DNA of 64,000 nucleotides from Sepiola atlantica (GCA_963556195.1 OY744521.1:130480788-130544787); one strand, 5' to 3'. Counted from the stretch's first letter, positions 49,065 through 61,092 are shown. Notes: a model not told the origin generated them from the sequence alone. Numbers and translations are program-made.

Positions 49065-50600
49065 CCAACGGCTCCCCCATCTACCATATCAGCATCAGTA
49101 ACACCAACAGACGCATAAACTACATCCTTTCTGTAGCGATAGAATTAAATCCGCGATCCGCAAAGCAACACGTAGCGATAATCATGACATTCAACTCACC
49201 CATGCAGGTACTACCCCCTGACAATTCGTAGCTAAAAAGCACAGTAACCACATCCCTGAACCCTGCTCTCTATGCAATTGCCCCATTCCTAACTCTGGGT
49301 ACTGTCTTCAAATTCGTACAATTTACAGCTTGCAATGTGCTAATTTCTTTATCGGTACCCTTAAAACCAGTGCAACTAAGAGCACTTGAACACCCGCATT
49401 TCGTCTTTACACAAACACATATTATCATGTGAGAACACAGTACGCATTATCCATGCCCGTGTCCTTGCCTAAGTTAGAAATATAGGTAACCTAAGGATAT
49501 ATAAGGCCATTCTGATCTTTAAACACATACTTTTTTTAAAATAACAGAGCCGAAATTTCTACCCTATTCATTCTTTAACACCCTCTTCCTGCCTTACCCA
49601 CCTCCACTCACCTTGGACTATGCTTATACCTCTTTTCTCATTAGTCTCTGCCCGATCCTAATGACCCCAACTATCTATCAGCCACTACATCTCATCTCTC
49701 AACCCTCTTATGTACTTAATTTCTCTTTATCGTCCTTTCATCCAGGCACCATCTTCTCTCTATCCCTCACTGCTTACCCCACGCCTATCTCCCTTTACGT
49801 ATATTTCTTTATTCACTTTTCTTGTCGATACACTTCCCCCTAATTATTAAAATCCTATTCACAGACTAAGAGCATTATGAAATATTCCCCATATATTATA
49901 CTTACACTTATTTGTTTCGTTCTCTATGTATTAAACAACTGTGCATTAAATGTTTTATTTAATTATATATTACTCTTTTCCCTTTTCTTTCTTTTATAAC
50001 AACTTTCTGTTCCCACACTCTAGGTTTTTAAGTGAAATAGAATAAAAAAAATGGGAAATGATTAATTACTTCTATTTGACCATACATTAATTAATTTTCC
50101 TTAATTATCTTCCTTTCACCGTCACTTACTCCAGCTATCTTCGAGCTGATCTTATAAGTATCTTAATTATCCCCCTTTAATCATTATTTTGACTTTGCTT
50201 CCCCTTCTCGCCTTGTGTTGATTCGAACCTATATCCACAATAGCACCACTTAAACCTAAATATTAAATAAACATAAAAGAATAACATATAATAACATAAA
50301 ACATCCAAATATTAATATTTTAAAGATTAACTAAATTTATTAATTTTGATAAATTATAATATAACTAAACGATTGCATTTCATTGTTCTTTTTCTCCACC
50401 CTGACACACGTTACTGCCATCTTTCTCTTTCATTCCTCGAGTCTCATGTTTTTAATAGCGGCGTCCATCTTGGTTTTCCTTTCCTGACCTGTCCGATCAC
50501 GCTTCTTTTCCTTTGGAAAAAGGGTGTTGTTGCTCTCGAAATGATTAAAATTTCTACCATTCCGGACATTTAAATATTTAGCAGAAAGTCCGCCATTTTA
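49063..50600. other. intergenic DNA with C/T-rich stretch, nothing recognised
   Basis: 49555-49850 is strongly C/T-rich, like 25520-26213; its open frame is compositional. A GTTCGAATCA B-box-like motif on the minus strand near 50222 lacks a properly spaced A box. No gene called. Confidence 0.45.
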
Positions 50601-50605
50601 CAATT

Positions 50606-50727
<122 letters not shown>

Positions 50728-50861
50728 ACGCAGCAATTTATTATTTAAGCAGGCTTTGTTAAACAACACGGAATTATCGCGTTTTATAGCATTTTTCTGA
50801 GGTTTTCTAATCGTCGAGCAATCCCTCGGGTTTGTGGTGGTAGTGTATATAGTATTCTCCG

Positions 50862-51125
50862 ATTGTTCGTAATTAAGTCATTTCCCAATAACATATCAAA
50901 AGAAATCCAGCAAACACTTGAACCCCACTCGGTACCTACATTCACAACCGAATTCAAAATAAACAATAAAATCCCCTTTCTCGACGTATTAATCGACTCC
51001 AGTAACCCAACGGAATACATGCCATCAACATTTAAAAAACCCACAAATAATAATCCGAGCCTCCTCAACTATCACAGTTAAGTTCCACAAAAATATAAAA
51101 TTGTCCTTATCAAAAATCTAAGTAA
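50862..51125 (+). pseudogene. Penelope-like element RT fragment
   Basis: The frame reads SFPNNISKEIQQTLE, then FTTEFKINNKIPFLDVLIDS, then FKKPTNNNPSLLNYHS, a stop, then VPQKYKIVLIKNLSK. This matches the conserved thumb-side block of Penelope-like reverse transcriptases (FT.E...N..LPFLDVL, then RKPT, N..S..P..YK..LI..L). The YxDD core should lie just upstream but is not readable, and the GIY-YIG endonuclease is missing. A short dead fragment. Confidence 0.6.
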
Positions 51126-51499
51126 ATAATAAAACCAAATAAACAGACACACAAATAGAATAAGATATAATATAATAAGACAAAATAAACAATTAAATTA
51201 ACCCCACTCCCTCCTTTTCCTTCATTCACCCTTCAAGATATAAAAAACAATAACTGTAATTGAAAAAACACTTTTCTCCGGAATCTTTTGACTACGAACG
51301 TTTTTTTCTCTCCTGTAATTCCGCTTGTTACGTTGATTTGTTATTTATTATTTTTATATCATTGTTACTTGTTAAAGTTTTAAAACAATATTACTTTATT
51401 GTAGTTGGACTTGTTTTTATTTTATCCGGCCATGGTAACTGCCAGCTGTGTGCTTGCGGAGACCTCGAGACAACTCAATCTCAACCATCACCGGAGAAG

Positions 51500-52966
51500 A
51501 CTAAATAGAGCATGTCGCATGCAATATAAAGTGACGTAAATGAATTCGCCGCAAAGGCCAAAGAATGTATAGAGTTTGTAACTGTGACCGGAATTTTGAT
51601 AAAATTACCAGGACTCGATGAATTTGCCAGGAGAACTTTGGCAAAAATAATTGCTACAACAGGAATGCGTGGCGAAATTACAGCCATCTCCGTAGATAAG
51701 TTTAACGGAACTTGATAATTAGACATATGGCTAGACGAGTCAGCATTCAAACACACCCCTTATATTGAAGCAAATGAAGAGAAACTCCATATACTCATAG
51801 CAAGAAAGCGATCAGCTTGTTGGATTTGCAATGAAGTGGGGCACCATACTTTTACATGCCCCATCAGAAATAGACCGGCTCAACTCAACCCGAAAAATAG
51901 ACCCTTAGGGCACTTAACTCCAAATGTCGAGGAGAAGAAAAAATACTATCAATGTTGGTCAAACCATTAATTCCACACCGAAGTCAACCCCCAAAAGAAC
52001 TATCACACCAGATGAGTTTGAAAAGCTGTGTAATTCAACTCGTGAATCCCCAACAAAAAAGACGAATATACGTTAGATTCTTCAAATAAATTCTTCCCCA
52101 AATTGTAAAATTATTTCTGATGAAGAATGATTAGTAATTGAAACAAGTAAGGATCAAAATGGAGAAACATTCAAAGAAATATTGAAGCTGAAGGATATTG
52201 ACGAAGATAGAAAGGAAGAGGAAAAAGTCCTGTTCCTGGAGACACCTATGATGGAAACGAAACCATCTTCCTCTCTCAAAGCACGTCGCTCCACTGCGAA
52301 AGCAGTACCTCCGCCAGTCAAATCATCTATACAAAAAATGGAAATTAACATGACTCCACTGACAAAGTTTCCTTTTCCCAGACCATCTCCGTTCAGCAAT
52401 ACCCCTTTCAACACACCCAAAAATACGCCACCTTCTCTCCAATAAAAACTGAAGTGCCGCTTCCACCAGCACTCAATCTTTTCAGAAAAGATAGAGACGC
52501 TCTTCATCGGAGAAGGAGACTCGAAAAACACGCCCTTTTTTTCATAAGCAAAGACGTCCGCAAACTAAAAACCGAGACAGAGAATGTGATGAAAAATTAT
52601 CATTAAAGATTTTCACAACCTTCTGACGCTAAAACAGTTTATGAAAATCACACTTCTAACCTGGCCAATTTTGTAAACGCTAAAAGAGTTTAAACTGTTG
52701 TAAGGTCAAATAACTCTTTTAAAATATTGCCTCTCCACGCATTCTTTAATGATGACACACTTATTGAATTACACAAGCTCTGTGTTGGGAGGATCCCGGT
52801 ACGTATGCATCCTTCACTTTACAAGGCAATCAAGCTAACATTCCCCTTGGACATCGGCGGTTTATCCCTGGATGGTCTCATTATAACTGAAATGGGACAT
52901 GGTTCTCTGGGGACAGCTGTCAATGTCTTGAAACCTTCGATATTCGTTTCAGGTGTCCAACTCTAA
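51500..52966 (+). pseudogene. LINE ORF1 (gag-like, zinc knuckle), broken
   Basis: The RNA-binding first ORF. ECIEFVTVTGILIKLPGLDE (51571 on) leads to ARRTLAKIIATTGMRGEI. After stops at 51714-51719 it reads KLHILIARKRSACWICNEVG and HHTFTCPIRNRP, a CX2CX4HX4C zinc knuckle at 51818-51859. A Ser/Pro-rich segment at 52182-52445 is followed by a frameshift. The last block HKLCVGRIPVRMHPSLYKAI, then KLTFPLDIGGLSLDGLI, ends at 52966. Several stops and frame changes; not functional. Confidence 0.6.
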
Positions 52967-52969
52967 GGC

Positions 52970-55900
52970 GTTCTAATGGTACTCATATTAGCGAGATTAA
53001 ATGGTTGACGGTTGAGGGACACCGTTCGTAAATTTTTAGTTGTACATTCTCTTCAACGGCTCGGCGGTGATATGCTGTTTGCAGGAGACCCGCTTTATTC
53101 CCTGCGATTATCATGGTGTTCTGGCGAAAGACTTTCAACTCTATTTAGCATACCTTGATTGCCGCTCAAGGGGGGATTCCTGGCACTCTGAATGCGTTGT
53201 ATGACGCTGATTTTGCGGATCCGGAGGGTAGGCTATTCGTTCCTTGTTACCGTAAAGGATGTGGCATTTCTGGTTATTAGAGTTTATGCGCCCAATTCCT
53301 ATTCTGAGCGGGTTCCCTTTTTTCGGCGGATCGGGCCCTTTATGAATATGTCTCGTGAATAATTCTAGCGGGAAACTGGAACGCGGTCTCAGATCCCAAT
53401 TTATCTCGCTTGGGAAATCCGACGCAGGGTTCTAACACGAACAGGGATGTTAACCGATTTCGACACTTTGTCGATAGATTTGGAAATGAATAACCTCGTG
53501 AAGTAGTTGCGGCTCTGATTTGGGGCGACTTTTCAATTACCTCGATCGGTTCTAAATAAGGAGAGTCGATTTATGGCTTTTAGATTGTCCAAGCTTTCAT
53601 AACATAGTTTTCTCGGATTATAAGCTTGTCCGGGTTCGCATAAACTTATATAGTCCTAAGCTTTGAATAAATGGGTACTGGAAATTGAACACATCGTTGT
53701 TTGATTTGAAGGACTTCCAGGAACAGCTTATTCTAGCAATACAGCGGGTAATGACAAGTGCTATCATTGAGAATAATTTGTGGGACCATCTTAAGAAAGT
53801 CATTAGGTCCTTCGCTGATTATAGTCGCCGACCCAACCTTAACTTAAAGTGCCGCTAGAAGCTAGATTAGATCGGGCAGTGTCGGCAGGGGATAGCATTA
53901 CCTTTACTCTAGGTAAGACTGAACTGAACTATTTGGACAACAAGGAAAATCAGGGATTCTTAGTTAGGTCTTGGTTAAAAATTTGCCCGATGAGGTGAAA
54001 AATATGGCCGCTCACTGCGTGCGAAAGAGCGTCGACGGTCTACTGATCGACATATCGCGGAACCCGGTCTGAAAATGGCTCAGTAAGACGCCTATTTATA
54101 GCTGCATTTTCTCGTCTTGAGGCGAGCGAAGCAGCTGGGTGCGAAGGGTGTATAACGTATATGAAGTATTGAAGGCACTGAGATAGGTCAGGCATGATAC
54201 GTCTCCGGGGATCGATGGTCTGCCTTATGAAATGTATTTTGGGTTGTCGCTTAATTTGTTTCCCATTGCTAGCTGTGTTGTTTAATAGCTGGTTTAGGCA
54301 CGTGTCTATTCTCCAGTACGTTACCAGGGGTATCACCAATTTGCTTTGCAAAAGTAAGAGTAATAGGGATTGTATAGGTAATTTCCGGTTCTTAACGATG
54401 AAGATTTTGACTAAGAACTTAGCTAACCGTTTACAACTTGTCTTGCATCGTCTAATAAGTCCCGAACAGACGTGTGGTGTTAAGGGCCAGACAATCCAAG
54501 ATAATTTGCACATGATAGCTTGATCATAGATAAAGTCGACACTGAAGCCGCGCTGAACAATTTAGATCAGTCCAACGCATTCGATAGAGCTAATCATCGT
54601 TACTTGGAGGCTGTCTTGTCTTCGGCTGGATTTGGTCCCTAGTTTCGCTTCTGGATTCGCATTTCTCATGCAAACCCCGGTGCATTGGTTATAGTGAATG
54701 GTTACAGGTCGATGCTTTTCAATTTGTACAGATCTATTTGTCAGTGATGTCCGTTTTCACCGATACCTTGTGTGCTTGCGTTAGAGCCTTTCCTTCGCAG
54801 GCTTATGGTGAATCCGGTCCTTCAGGGGATTACTTTGTCTTGTGCTTGCATCATAATTAAGTACTCTGCTAGGCCGACGACGTTATTTTTCTTGTAACGA
54901 ACAGTACTAAGATGAGGCTCGTCGACATGAAATAGGACTGTATAAACAAGTGACAGGGGCCAACATCGACTGCAACAAGTATTTTGCCTTACGGTACCCG
55001 GAGGTGGGTACCTCTTCAGAGACCCTTTGGCTGGACGGATGACCCTTGCAAGATAGTCAGCTTCTGATTTGGTCCTGATCTCCAGTTGGAGAAAAATCGA
55101 TGAAAGTATTGAAATCGGTAAAGTCTGCAGCTGGTCTGTGGTCTTTGAGAAATCTTACTTTAAAAGGAAATTCACACGTTTATCCTCTAATCCTCTACGT
55201 TGTTACAGTCACACGTATTGAGTTAGTACCGGCGCTTTCGAGTTCTTGTGGCGTGGAAATCAGCCCATGGTTCATCGGGAGATCTGCTACTTGCATACGT
55301 CTTAAAGCGCTCTGTGTATGCCAAGTGTTTGTCGACATACGCCTCGCTTAAACTACCTAGACCGAATGTTTACACCTTATTCGGGTAACGGCCAATTCTG
55401 GAAGGAAGAAGTCAAGAAAGCCTTTCCAGCTTTAAAAAGTGTACACTCGATGCATACGATTACCTCGATATGAGTGCTCCTTTCGTCGCGAATATCGACA
55501 GTCCTTGAAGTTCCTTCTACGGCTGGCAAAAAGCCTCTCTGACACCCGACTCTTGTCCCGTAAAGCATTATTTCGGGTAATGTTGAGGGGATCTGTTCGA
55601 GACGATAGGAGTTCGGAGTTTTATCTTACGAGGGGATAACTTCGCTTAATCTTGTCCTGAGCGCCTGTGCTGAAACGTTTCAGTAATTATGAGGCATCAC
55701 TCACCTGGTTGATTATAAGAAATGCACTAAGGGTCGGCAAAAAGCTCTACGCAGCAGGCTTAACTGGGACACCGAGTTGTGTCCGATGGGGTGATTCGGA
55801 GGAAACAACCAGTCATGATTTCTTTTATTTCGCCATCGTTAGCCCGCTGTGTGAGTCAGTTGAATGCTACACAGTACGCATGTGGAACGGACAATTCTTC

Positions 55901-56071
55901 GTTCTGGAGTCTTTTTTGACTTGCTGCAATTGGGCACCGACCATCAGTGAGAGGAACACTATGTGTTTTATTTGGTTACTGGCTGTTATGAGACGCGTGA
56001 TTTGGTCTATACGACGGAAGGTAGTTTACGGGGAAGAGACTTACACCGCCCCCAGCTTGTCCTCATTTTGA
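52970..56071 (+). pseudogene. LINE ORF2 (APE endonuclease + RT), broken
   Basis: Endonuclease part: VIRVYAPNSYSERVPFFRRI near 53272 and AGNWNAVSDPNLSRLGNP near 53366, where family members usually have GDWN, so the Asp is replaced. A KLVRVRIN block near 53621 ends the domain. RT: HDTSPGIDGLPYEMYF near 54190; NRDCIGNFRFLTM near 54361; TILDNLH-like near 54490; NLDQSNAFDRANHRYLEAVL near 54560; CPFSPIPCVLALEPFLRRL near 54747; and ADDV at 54873 after a frameshift. C-terminus: TSHDFFYFAIVSPLCESVE (55813), where the usual zinc cysteines are partly lost, ending at 56071. Many stops. Confidence 0.65.
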
Positions 56072-56299
56072 CACATCGCCTGAAAATGCGTATGAGTATT
56101 AAAACTATTAAGCACTTAAATAGTTCTGAATAGTAGAATATAAAAAAAAATCACCTCGTTTATCTCGGACACCATATTACATTTATATAAAATATATCTT
56201 TTAAAAGAATATTGATATATATCCTTAGTATAACATATATTGAAATATTTTATATATCTCTCTCTATATATATGAGTTTAAATATGTGTTAATGTTTAT

Positions 56300-56460
56300 A
56301 TGTATACAATTCACTAATAAACTACTGAACCGATCATTATGAATTATGGAATATATATTCTAGGCTACACGGTAAGTAATGTGAGCACATTATCTCGTTA
56401 GTACACTTGATCATTTAAGGGTATTCCCCCCAAAAAAAACTTTAAAATAAGAGCGTTATA
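56300..56460 (+). repeat. family A repeat copy
   Basis: CTACTGAACCGATCATTATG, then AATTATGGAATATATATTCT, AGGCTACACGGTAAGTAA and GAGCACATTATCTCGTTAG: one of the best-conserved copies of the 5.5-6.9 kb family. Confidence 0.65.
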
Positions 56461-56943
56461 AAACATATAAAAGAACAAAAAGAATTGCTCTCCATCAAAT
56501 TTGGAGTTACATCATGCAATAAAAGAACCTAACTGTTGGTTGTAATTGATTATTGTATTCGATTGTTTCAATTTTTATAGATGCAAGTAATATGATACCA
56601 AATAAATCTCATCTGTGTCCGGCAAGGAAATGTCTAATTTTGTATGTTAATACAGCGTTAACAATACTTGTGTCTACAAAGCTATCACCTCTCTAAAATC
56701 AGTGCACACGCTCAGAGACTTTAGATGTATAAGCTCGTTTTTCCATGTGTCTGTTTCTTTTTTGGATCTATTTCTCTATGACAGTAAATATAATCCTTGA
56801 TTACAATTCTCTCTGATCAAACTACGAGTTCTATAAATCTATAAAGCTAAAATCAAGAATATTTACAATTTCGAAGGTGTAGCTACGTAAACACTGTTCA
56901 CTGGTCTTTTAAAATATCCTTGCCTTTATATAGTAAGCTATGT
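56461..56943. other. AT-rich intergenic DNA, nothing recognised
   Basis: No gene or further repeat seen. Confidence 0.5.
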
Positions 56944-56967
56944 TTATATATATATATATATATAATT

Positions 56968-57132
56968 GTCTGCACGCGATTACCTTATTGACAAATAAAC
57001 CGGTCATAATGGATTTGTAGAACAAAGTTGCTAGGTGTGAGAAATCAAAATGTGGACGATATTTCGTTTGATGTAGTAGTATGCAACTGGTGTAAGACGA
57101 GGTTGTAGCCCTTTGTAGAAAATTCAGATATA
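56968..57132 (+). repeat. family A repeat, left part (split by mariner)
   Basis: AATAAACCGGTCATAATGGAT and GATATTTCGTTTGATG match the 8338-8780 copy in order. Continues after the mariner at 58460. Confidence 0.55.
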
Positions 57133-58459
57133 CAGGGTGTTTCAAAAGTCTTGGGAACATTACAAATGCGTATATCTCATGAACTATTCCAGGTAGAAAA
57201 ATGAAACTGGTGCCATTTTAAAGCTTGCTTAATCAAGTTTTTGGTCATACTAATGATTTTTGTGTTATCTTTCCAGGTGCAGTAATGGCGTTCTCTAAAC
57301 AAGACAAGGCATTTTGCGTCCTCCAATTTGCAAAGACTGAATCGTGGACATGTGTTCAGCGTGCATTTCGCAGGAAATTTAAAAAAGAAGCCCCTGAAAG
57401 GAAATCCATTGTCAGATGGCATGCTAAATTTGTGAAAGCTGGGTGTTTGTGCCCAAGTAAGCGAACAGGTCGCCCTTCAACTTCAGAAGATGCAGTTGAG
57501 CAAGTTCGGACAGTCTTTCAGCGGAGCCCCCGTAAATCAGTGAGAAGAGCCAGCAGGGAACTTCAGCTTGCTCCAGCAACTGTCTGGCGTGTCTTAAGGA
57601 AACGACTGCAAATGGTAGCTTACAAGCTCAAGTTGGTCCAAAAGTTGAAGGACACTGATAAGCCACTTCGCCGTGACTTTTGCATTGCAATGCAAGAGAA
57701 GTTGGAAGATAACAGCTTTGATGACCGGCTTGTTTTTAGCGATGAGGCGACCTTCCATCTGAATGCATAACACAAGCATAACACTCGCATATGGGGTACT
57801 GAGAATCCTCATGAACTTCTTGAGCACGAGCGAGATTCACCAAAAGTGAACGTGTTTTGTGCAATTTCCAAGAAAGGTGTCTATGGACCGTTCTTCTTTG
57901 AAGAGGCAACTATCACTGGTGAATCCTATCTCAACATGCTGGAAGACTGGTTAATGGCCTAGTTGGAACAAGCAGAATCTGATGACTTCATTTTTCAACA
58001 AGATGGTGCACCACCACACTGGAGTCTTAGAGTAAGGCAGTTTCTTAACACAAGGCTGCCTGGTAGATGGATTGGGAGATCTGGGCGAGGTGATGACGTT
58101 CTCATGCCCTGGCCTCCTAGGTCTCCAGATCTTACCCCGTGTGACTTTTTTCTTTGGGGCTTTGTCAAGCAACAAGTCTATGTGCCGCCCCTTCCAAGAG
58201 ATATTGACGAACTAAAGGCTCGAGTAACGGCAGTTGTGGGAACCATTGACGTCAAGATGCTGGAACGCGTTTGGCAGGAAATGGACTATCGACTAGATGT
58301 CTGCCGTGTGACGAATGGTGCTCATATTGAGCAACTTTGAAGATTCCCCACAAAACTTCAAACTTTAACCTTTCCAACGGTACCAATTTCATTTTTAACT
58401 CCTAATAGTTTTTGAGTTATTAAAAATCGTTATGTTCCCAAGACTTTTGAAACACCCTG
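57133..58459 (+). mobile_element. Tc1/mariner-like transposon with perfect 28-bp TIRs
   Basis: Left TIR 57133-57160 starts CAGGGTGTTTCAAAAGTC. The right end 58432-58459 is its exact reverse complement over all 28 bases. The 1,327-bp element is flanked by TA dinucleotides (57131-57132 and 58460-58461), the Tc1/mariner target duplication. It contains one transposase gene. Perfect TIRs and a reading frame with only two stops mark it as by far the youngest element in the window. Confidence 0.95.
57285..58340 (+). pseudogene. Tc1/mariner-type DDD transposase with two nonsense codons
   Basis: The 352-codon frame from ATG 57285 to TGA 58338-58340 has no frameshift but has stops at codon 162 (TAA, 57768) and codon 226 (TAG, 57960). 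An N-terminal helix-turn-helix (AFSKQDKAFCVLQFAK...) resembles the DUF4817-type domain. A second HTH-like block lies at about residues 68-110 (KSVRRASRELQLAPATVWRV). Catalytic candidates are Asp153 in FSDEATF, Asp240 in FQQDGAPPHW and Asp287 in SPDLTPCDFFLWG. The enzyme would cut and paste the element at TA sites by binding the TIRs. The second-to-third Asp gap is 46 residues, versus 34 in classic mariners. An earlier in-frame TTG at 57225 is ignored because the ATG begins the family-like sequence. Confidence 0.9.
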
Positions 58460-58760
58460 TATTTGACATCAATTATTAAATATTCAAAAAGTGTTAGTTA
58501 TTTTGGAGTATATTAAAATGATTTTAGTGGGCACACTATAGGCACAACCTCCCATTTTTACATTGAGATATGTCAGATTTACACTGAATTTTATCCATGG
58601 TCATTAGAATCTAATAAAGCAAGACTCCACTAATGTCTATTTATCCTTAAGAACCCTAAAACCTCGGCTTTAAGTTTGAAACTTTTTTCTAAATCAATAT
58701 CATATAAAGTATTTTTATCAAAATTAGAACTAGGATTCTAGACATAACATTTTTTTTATT
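58460..58760 (+). repeat. family A repeat, right part
   Basis: GACATCAATTATTAAATATTC, TCCATGGTCATTAG and CTAAAACCTCGGCTTTAAG correspond to 8534, 8659 and 8715 in the uninterrupted copy. Confidence 0.55.
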
Positions 58761-59268
58761 ATTAAATCTTGATTTTAATCTTTGTAAGGGGATATAACTT
58801 GTAACACAATTCTTCTAGTTTTTATATATACATAATATGAATTTTAATATGAAGATAATTGCAAAAAGTATCCGGTGATAATCAAACGTACGATAATGTT
58901 TTGCAAGTGCAGTTCATTAAGTAACGATCAAAGTGAATAATGGAAGATGTTTATCCAATTCTTCCTTTACCAACTTGTGTATTACCTATTCGACCGAGCC
59001 ACGTTAATCAGTCCCGGTCCAATCAGAGTCAGTTGATTACTAATGTGACCCTAATTAAGATGACGACCTTGATTTGTCTTAGATTTACAGAAAGTTAATT
59101 ATTCAGCGGAATTACTTCGCTAATTAAATTAAGCCCGAACCCAATGAAGCGGACAAAAATCGCCTAATCATAAATACATCGGGATTGCATTAATCCAAAT
59201 ATGTAAAGGCTCACATACACATATGCGCTCAAATTCAAATGCACACACACACACACGCACACACGAAC

Positions 59269-59302
<34 letters not shown>

Positions 59303-59873
59303 TTGCGTGTTTGTGTGTGAGTGTGAGAGAGCTTATGAGTGTAAACAAATTTGAATGCAAAGTTTTCAACAACTTTAAGAAAACAGAGTAATGATTTCCT
59401 TAATTACGTTTGAACCAACAATAGCAGAAGAAAATAGCTAATCATACATACATATCAATTGAATATTTCCCCAATATGTAATAAAACATTTATACACGAA
59501 TACATACATACTTGCTAACACATACACGCACATATGTGTCCAACACACATGCCAAAAACGTTAAACGACTCAAGAGGGCTGCTCAGCCATGCTTACGGAA
59601 AACCACCTAGGAGAAGGTAACTCTGCTCTCTGCTGTTTATTAGGTGGCTAAAGTAGATAACGGTAATCTCATTTTGGAATTTCAACAGATTATAATAATA
59701 GAGGCTCAGAAAAGTGTACTCGTGTTGGACAAGCGTTTGACACGATAATCTTATGATGCAGAGATATATCTCTCCGATATCATGTGGACCAACACCCGCC
59801 AAAATCTCACCACCTAAGAAGGGAGTGGAAAACGTCGTGAATAGTCAATGATCTGTGAAAATGCAGCGAATCA

Positions 59874-59878
<5 letters not shown>
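58761..59878. other. intergenic DNA with compound (CA)-(TA)-(TG) tract
   Basis: CA 59241-59264, TA 59270-59290, TG 59291-59301 form a self-complementary microsatellite. The rest is unique-looking with no gene. Confidence 0.5.

Positions 59879-59925
<47 letters not shown>
59879..59925. repeat. (TA)n tract
   Basis: About 23 TA units. Confidence 0.95.
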
Positions 59926-59926
<1 letters not shown>

Positions 59927-60319
59927 CATATTTTATATTACATTCTTTAAAACTTTTATTCACCCGAAATAAGGCACATTGCAACTCATACGTAAGCAGC
60001 TTGTGTTAATTAGGCCCCATACCTACAGGGACATCCGAAGTAAAGAGTTGAGTAGCGAAATATCTGTTAATATTACATTGACATTTCTGCATGTAAGTAC
60101 AGTCAGGGAAGCAAGCAACATGGAGGGAATTCCAATAGATATCAGTTTGAGAGAAGACACACTTAAAGTAGAAGACTGAGATGTTGCTGCTTGTCAGTAA
60201 GCCGTGTGCATTTACGTTGAGGGGACACAACTGTTGCGAGTAAATCAGGGCACATTCAATTGAAATTCGTGTAAACTAAGCACAGGGATGAGAAAGAAGT
60301 TCAATCTTTGTTGACACAA

Positions 60320-60322
<3 letters not shown>
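59926..60322. other. intergenic DNA, nothing recognised
   Basis: A 66-codon open frame at 59979-60179 shows no recognisable domain. Confidence 0.45.
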
Positions 60323-60374
<52 letters not shown>

Positions 60375-60642
60375 ACACAAATATATTTGTCATAATATTG
60401 TGCATAGCTCCCTTTAACACACTATGACCACCTTAAGAGACTAACTAATCGGCTGCCAATTAAATGCGTAATGCAAAATTCCATATATAGAATATGCCAT
60501 ATTGTATAGACATAAATAGATTTCAATTATCCCCTTTTCTCATTCATAAGTATAAGAATGAGAATTAAATGAAAATATTTATCATAATATTATATACATA
60601 TGTGTTTGTATATTTATATATGTATATATATATATTTATTCA

Positions 60643-60698
<56 letters not shown>
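60323..60698. repeat. (TA)n tracts with AT-rich spacer
   Basis: TA at 60323-60372 and 60617-60698, AT-rich DNA between. Confidence 0.9.
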
Positions 60699-60700
<2 letters not shown>

Positions 60701-60750
60701 GGTATTTAAATAATTAATATTTATTTATAAAAATATTATTGTTTATCAGC
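60699..60750 (+). mobile_element. SINE 3' tail fragment
   Basis: CGGTATTTAAATAATTAATA, then TTTATTTATAAAAATATTAT, then TGTTTAT repeats the tail of the complete SINE at 61050-61092 almost exactly. It lies about 150 bases upstream of it, suggesting two copies or a partial duplication. Confidence 0.6.
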
Positions 60751-60904
60751 CCCTATCCTACAAAGGCTGGACACCTTGAGTAACTTTATAACAAGCGGTA
60801 CAAATAGCTATATGCACGATCCGAACGCCGTTTCGTAGATCACTCTATACAGCCTGGTACATTGCCGCCGATTTCGCTATTTACATTTAGAATTCCTCTA
60901 TATT

Positions 60905-61086
60905 TACTAACTAATTGGTTATGGGCGATGGATAAGATCCCCGACTACGAATCAGTGGCGATTTGTGATCGAGGTTCGCGCCTACTGACCGTTGAGAATT
61001 AGTTCCTACACTAAAGATTGCGTTAGCATGAAACATCGATGTGTGTAGGTATTTAAATAATTAATATTTATTTATAAAATATTATT

Positions 61087-61092
<6 letters not shown>
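60905..61092 (+). mobile_element. tRNA-derived SINE with hammerhead-like body
   Basis: A-box-like ATGGGCGATGGATAAG near 60920; CTACGAATCAGTGGCGATTT (shared with the 36.2-kb copy); B-box-like GAGGTTCGCGCC near 60971. The body has GAATTAGTTCCTACACTAAA, then GATTGCGTTAGCATG. The tail TTAAATAATTAATATTTA leads into a TA tract. The two copies agree in order over about 140 bases on opposite strands 24 kb apart, so this is a dispersed family. Confidence 0.75.
61005..61049 (+). ncRNA. hammerhead-like module in SINE
   Basis: Stem I CCTACA / TGTAGG (61005-61010, 61044-61049), six perfect pairs. CTAAAGA (61011-61017), which differs from CUGANGA only at the invariant G5. T; stem II TGC-GTTA-GCA (61019-61028); T; GAAA (61030-61033). 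Stem III ACAT / ATGT (61033-61042). Then G at the cleavage position, where H (A, C or U) is required. Two disabling differences make this copy inactive by known rules, but the fold is otherwise complete. Confidence 0.4.

Larger units (their letters stand above)
51260..56100 (+). mobile_element. Tx1-like two-ORF LINE, decayed
   Basis: A 4.8-kb plus-strand element with an ORF1 carrying a CCHC zinc knuckle and an ORF2 with an APE-type endonuclease, a reverse transcriptase and a C-terminal zinc-like region. It is GC-richer than the flanks. The RT motifs resemble the Tx1 branch of L1-like elements, but clade is uncertain. The 5' boundary (between 51141 and 51400) and 3' end (about 56100, A-rich run at 56142) are estimates. 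Confidence 0.7.

Noticed and set aside
50210..50270. tRNA gene on the minus strand (GTTCGAATCA)
   Set aside because: A-box-like sequence is only about 16 bases away and no cloverleaf forms.
54040..54513. 157-codon minus-strand frame
   Set aside because: Antisense shadow of the Tx1-like reverse transcriptase, which is recognisable on the plus strand.
59241..59301. CA-TA-TG block as a meaningful hairpin
   Set aside because: Self-complementarity is a trivial consequence of compound microsatellite composition.
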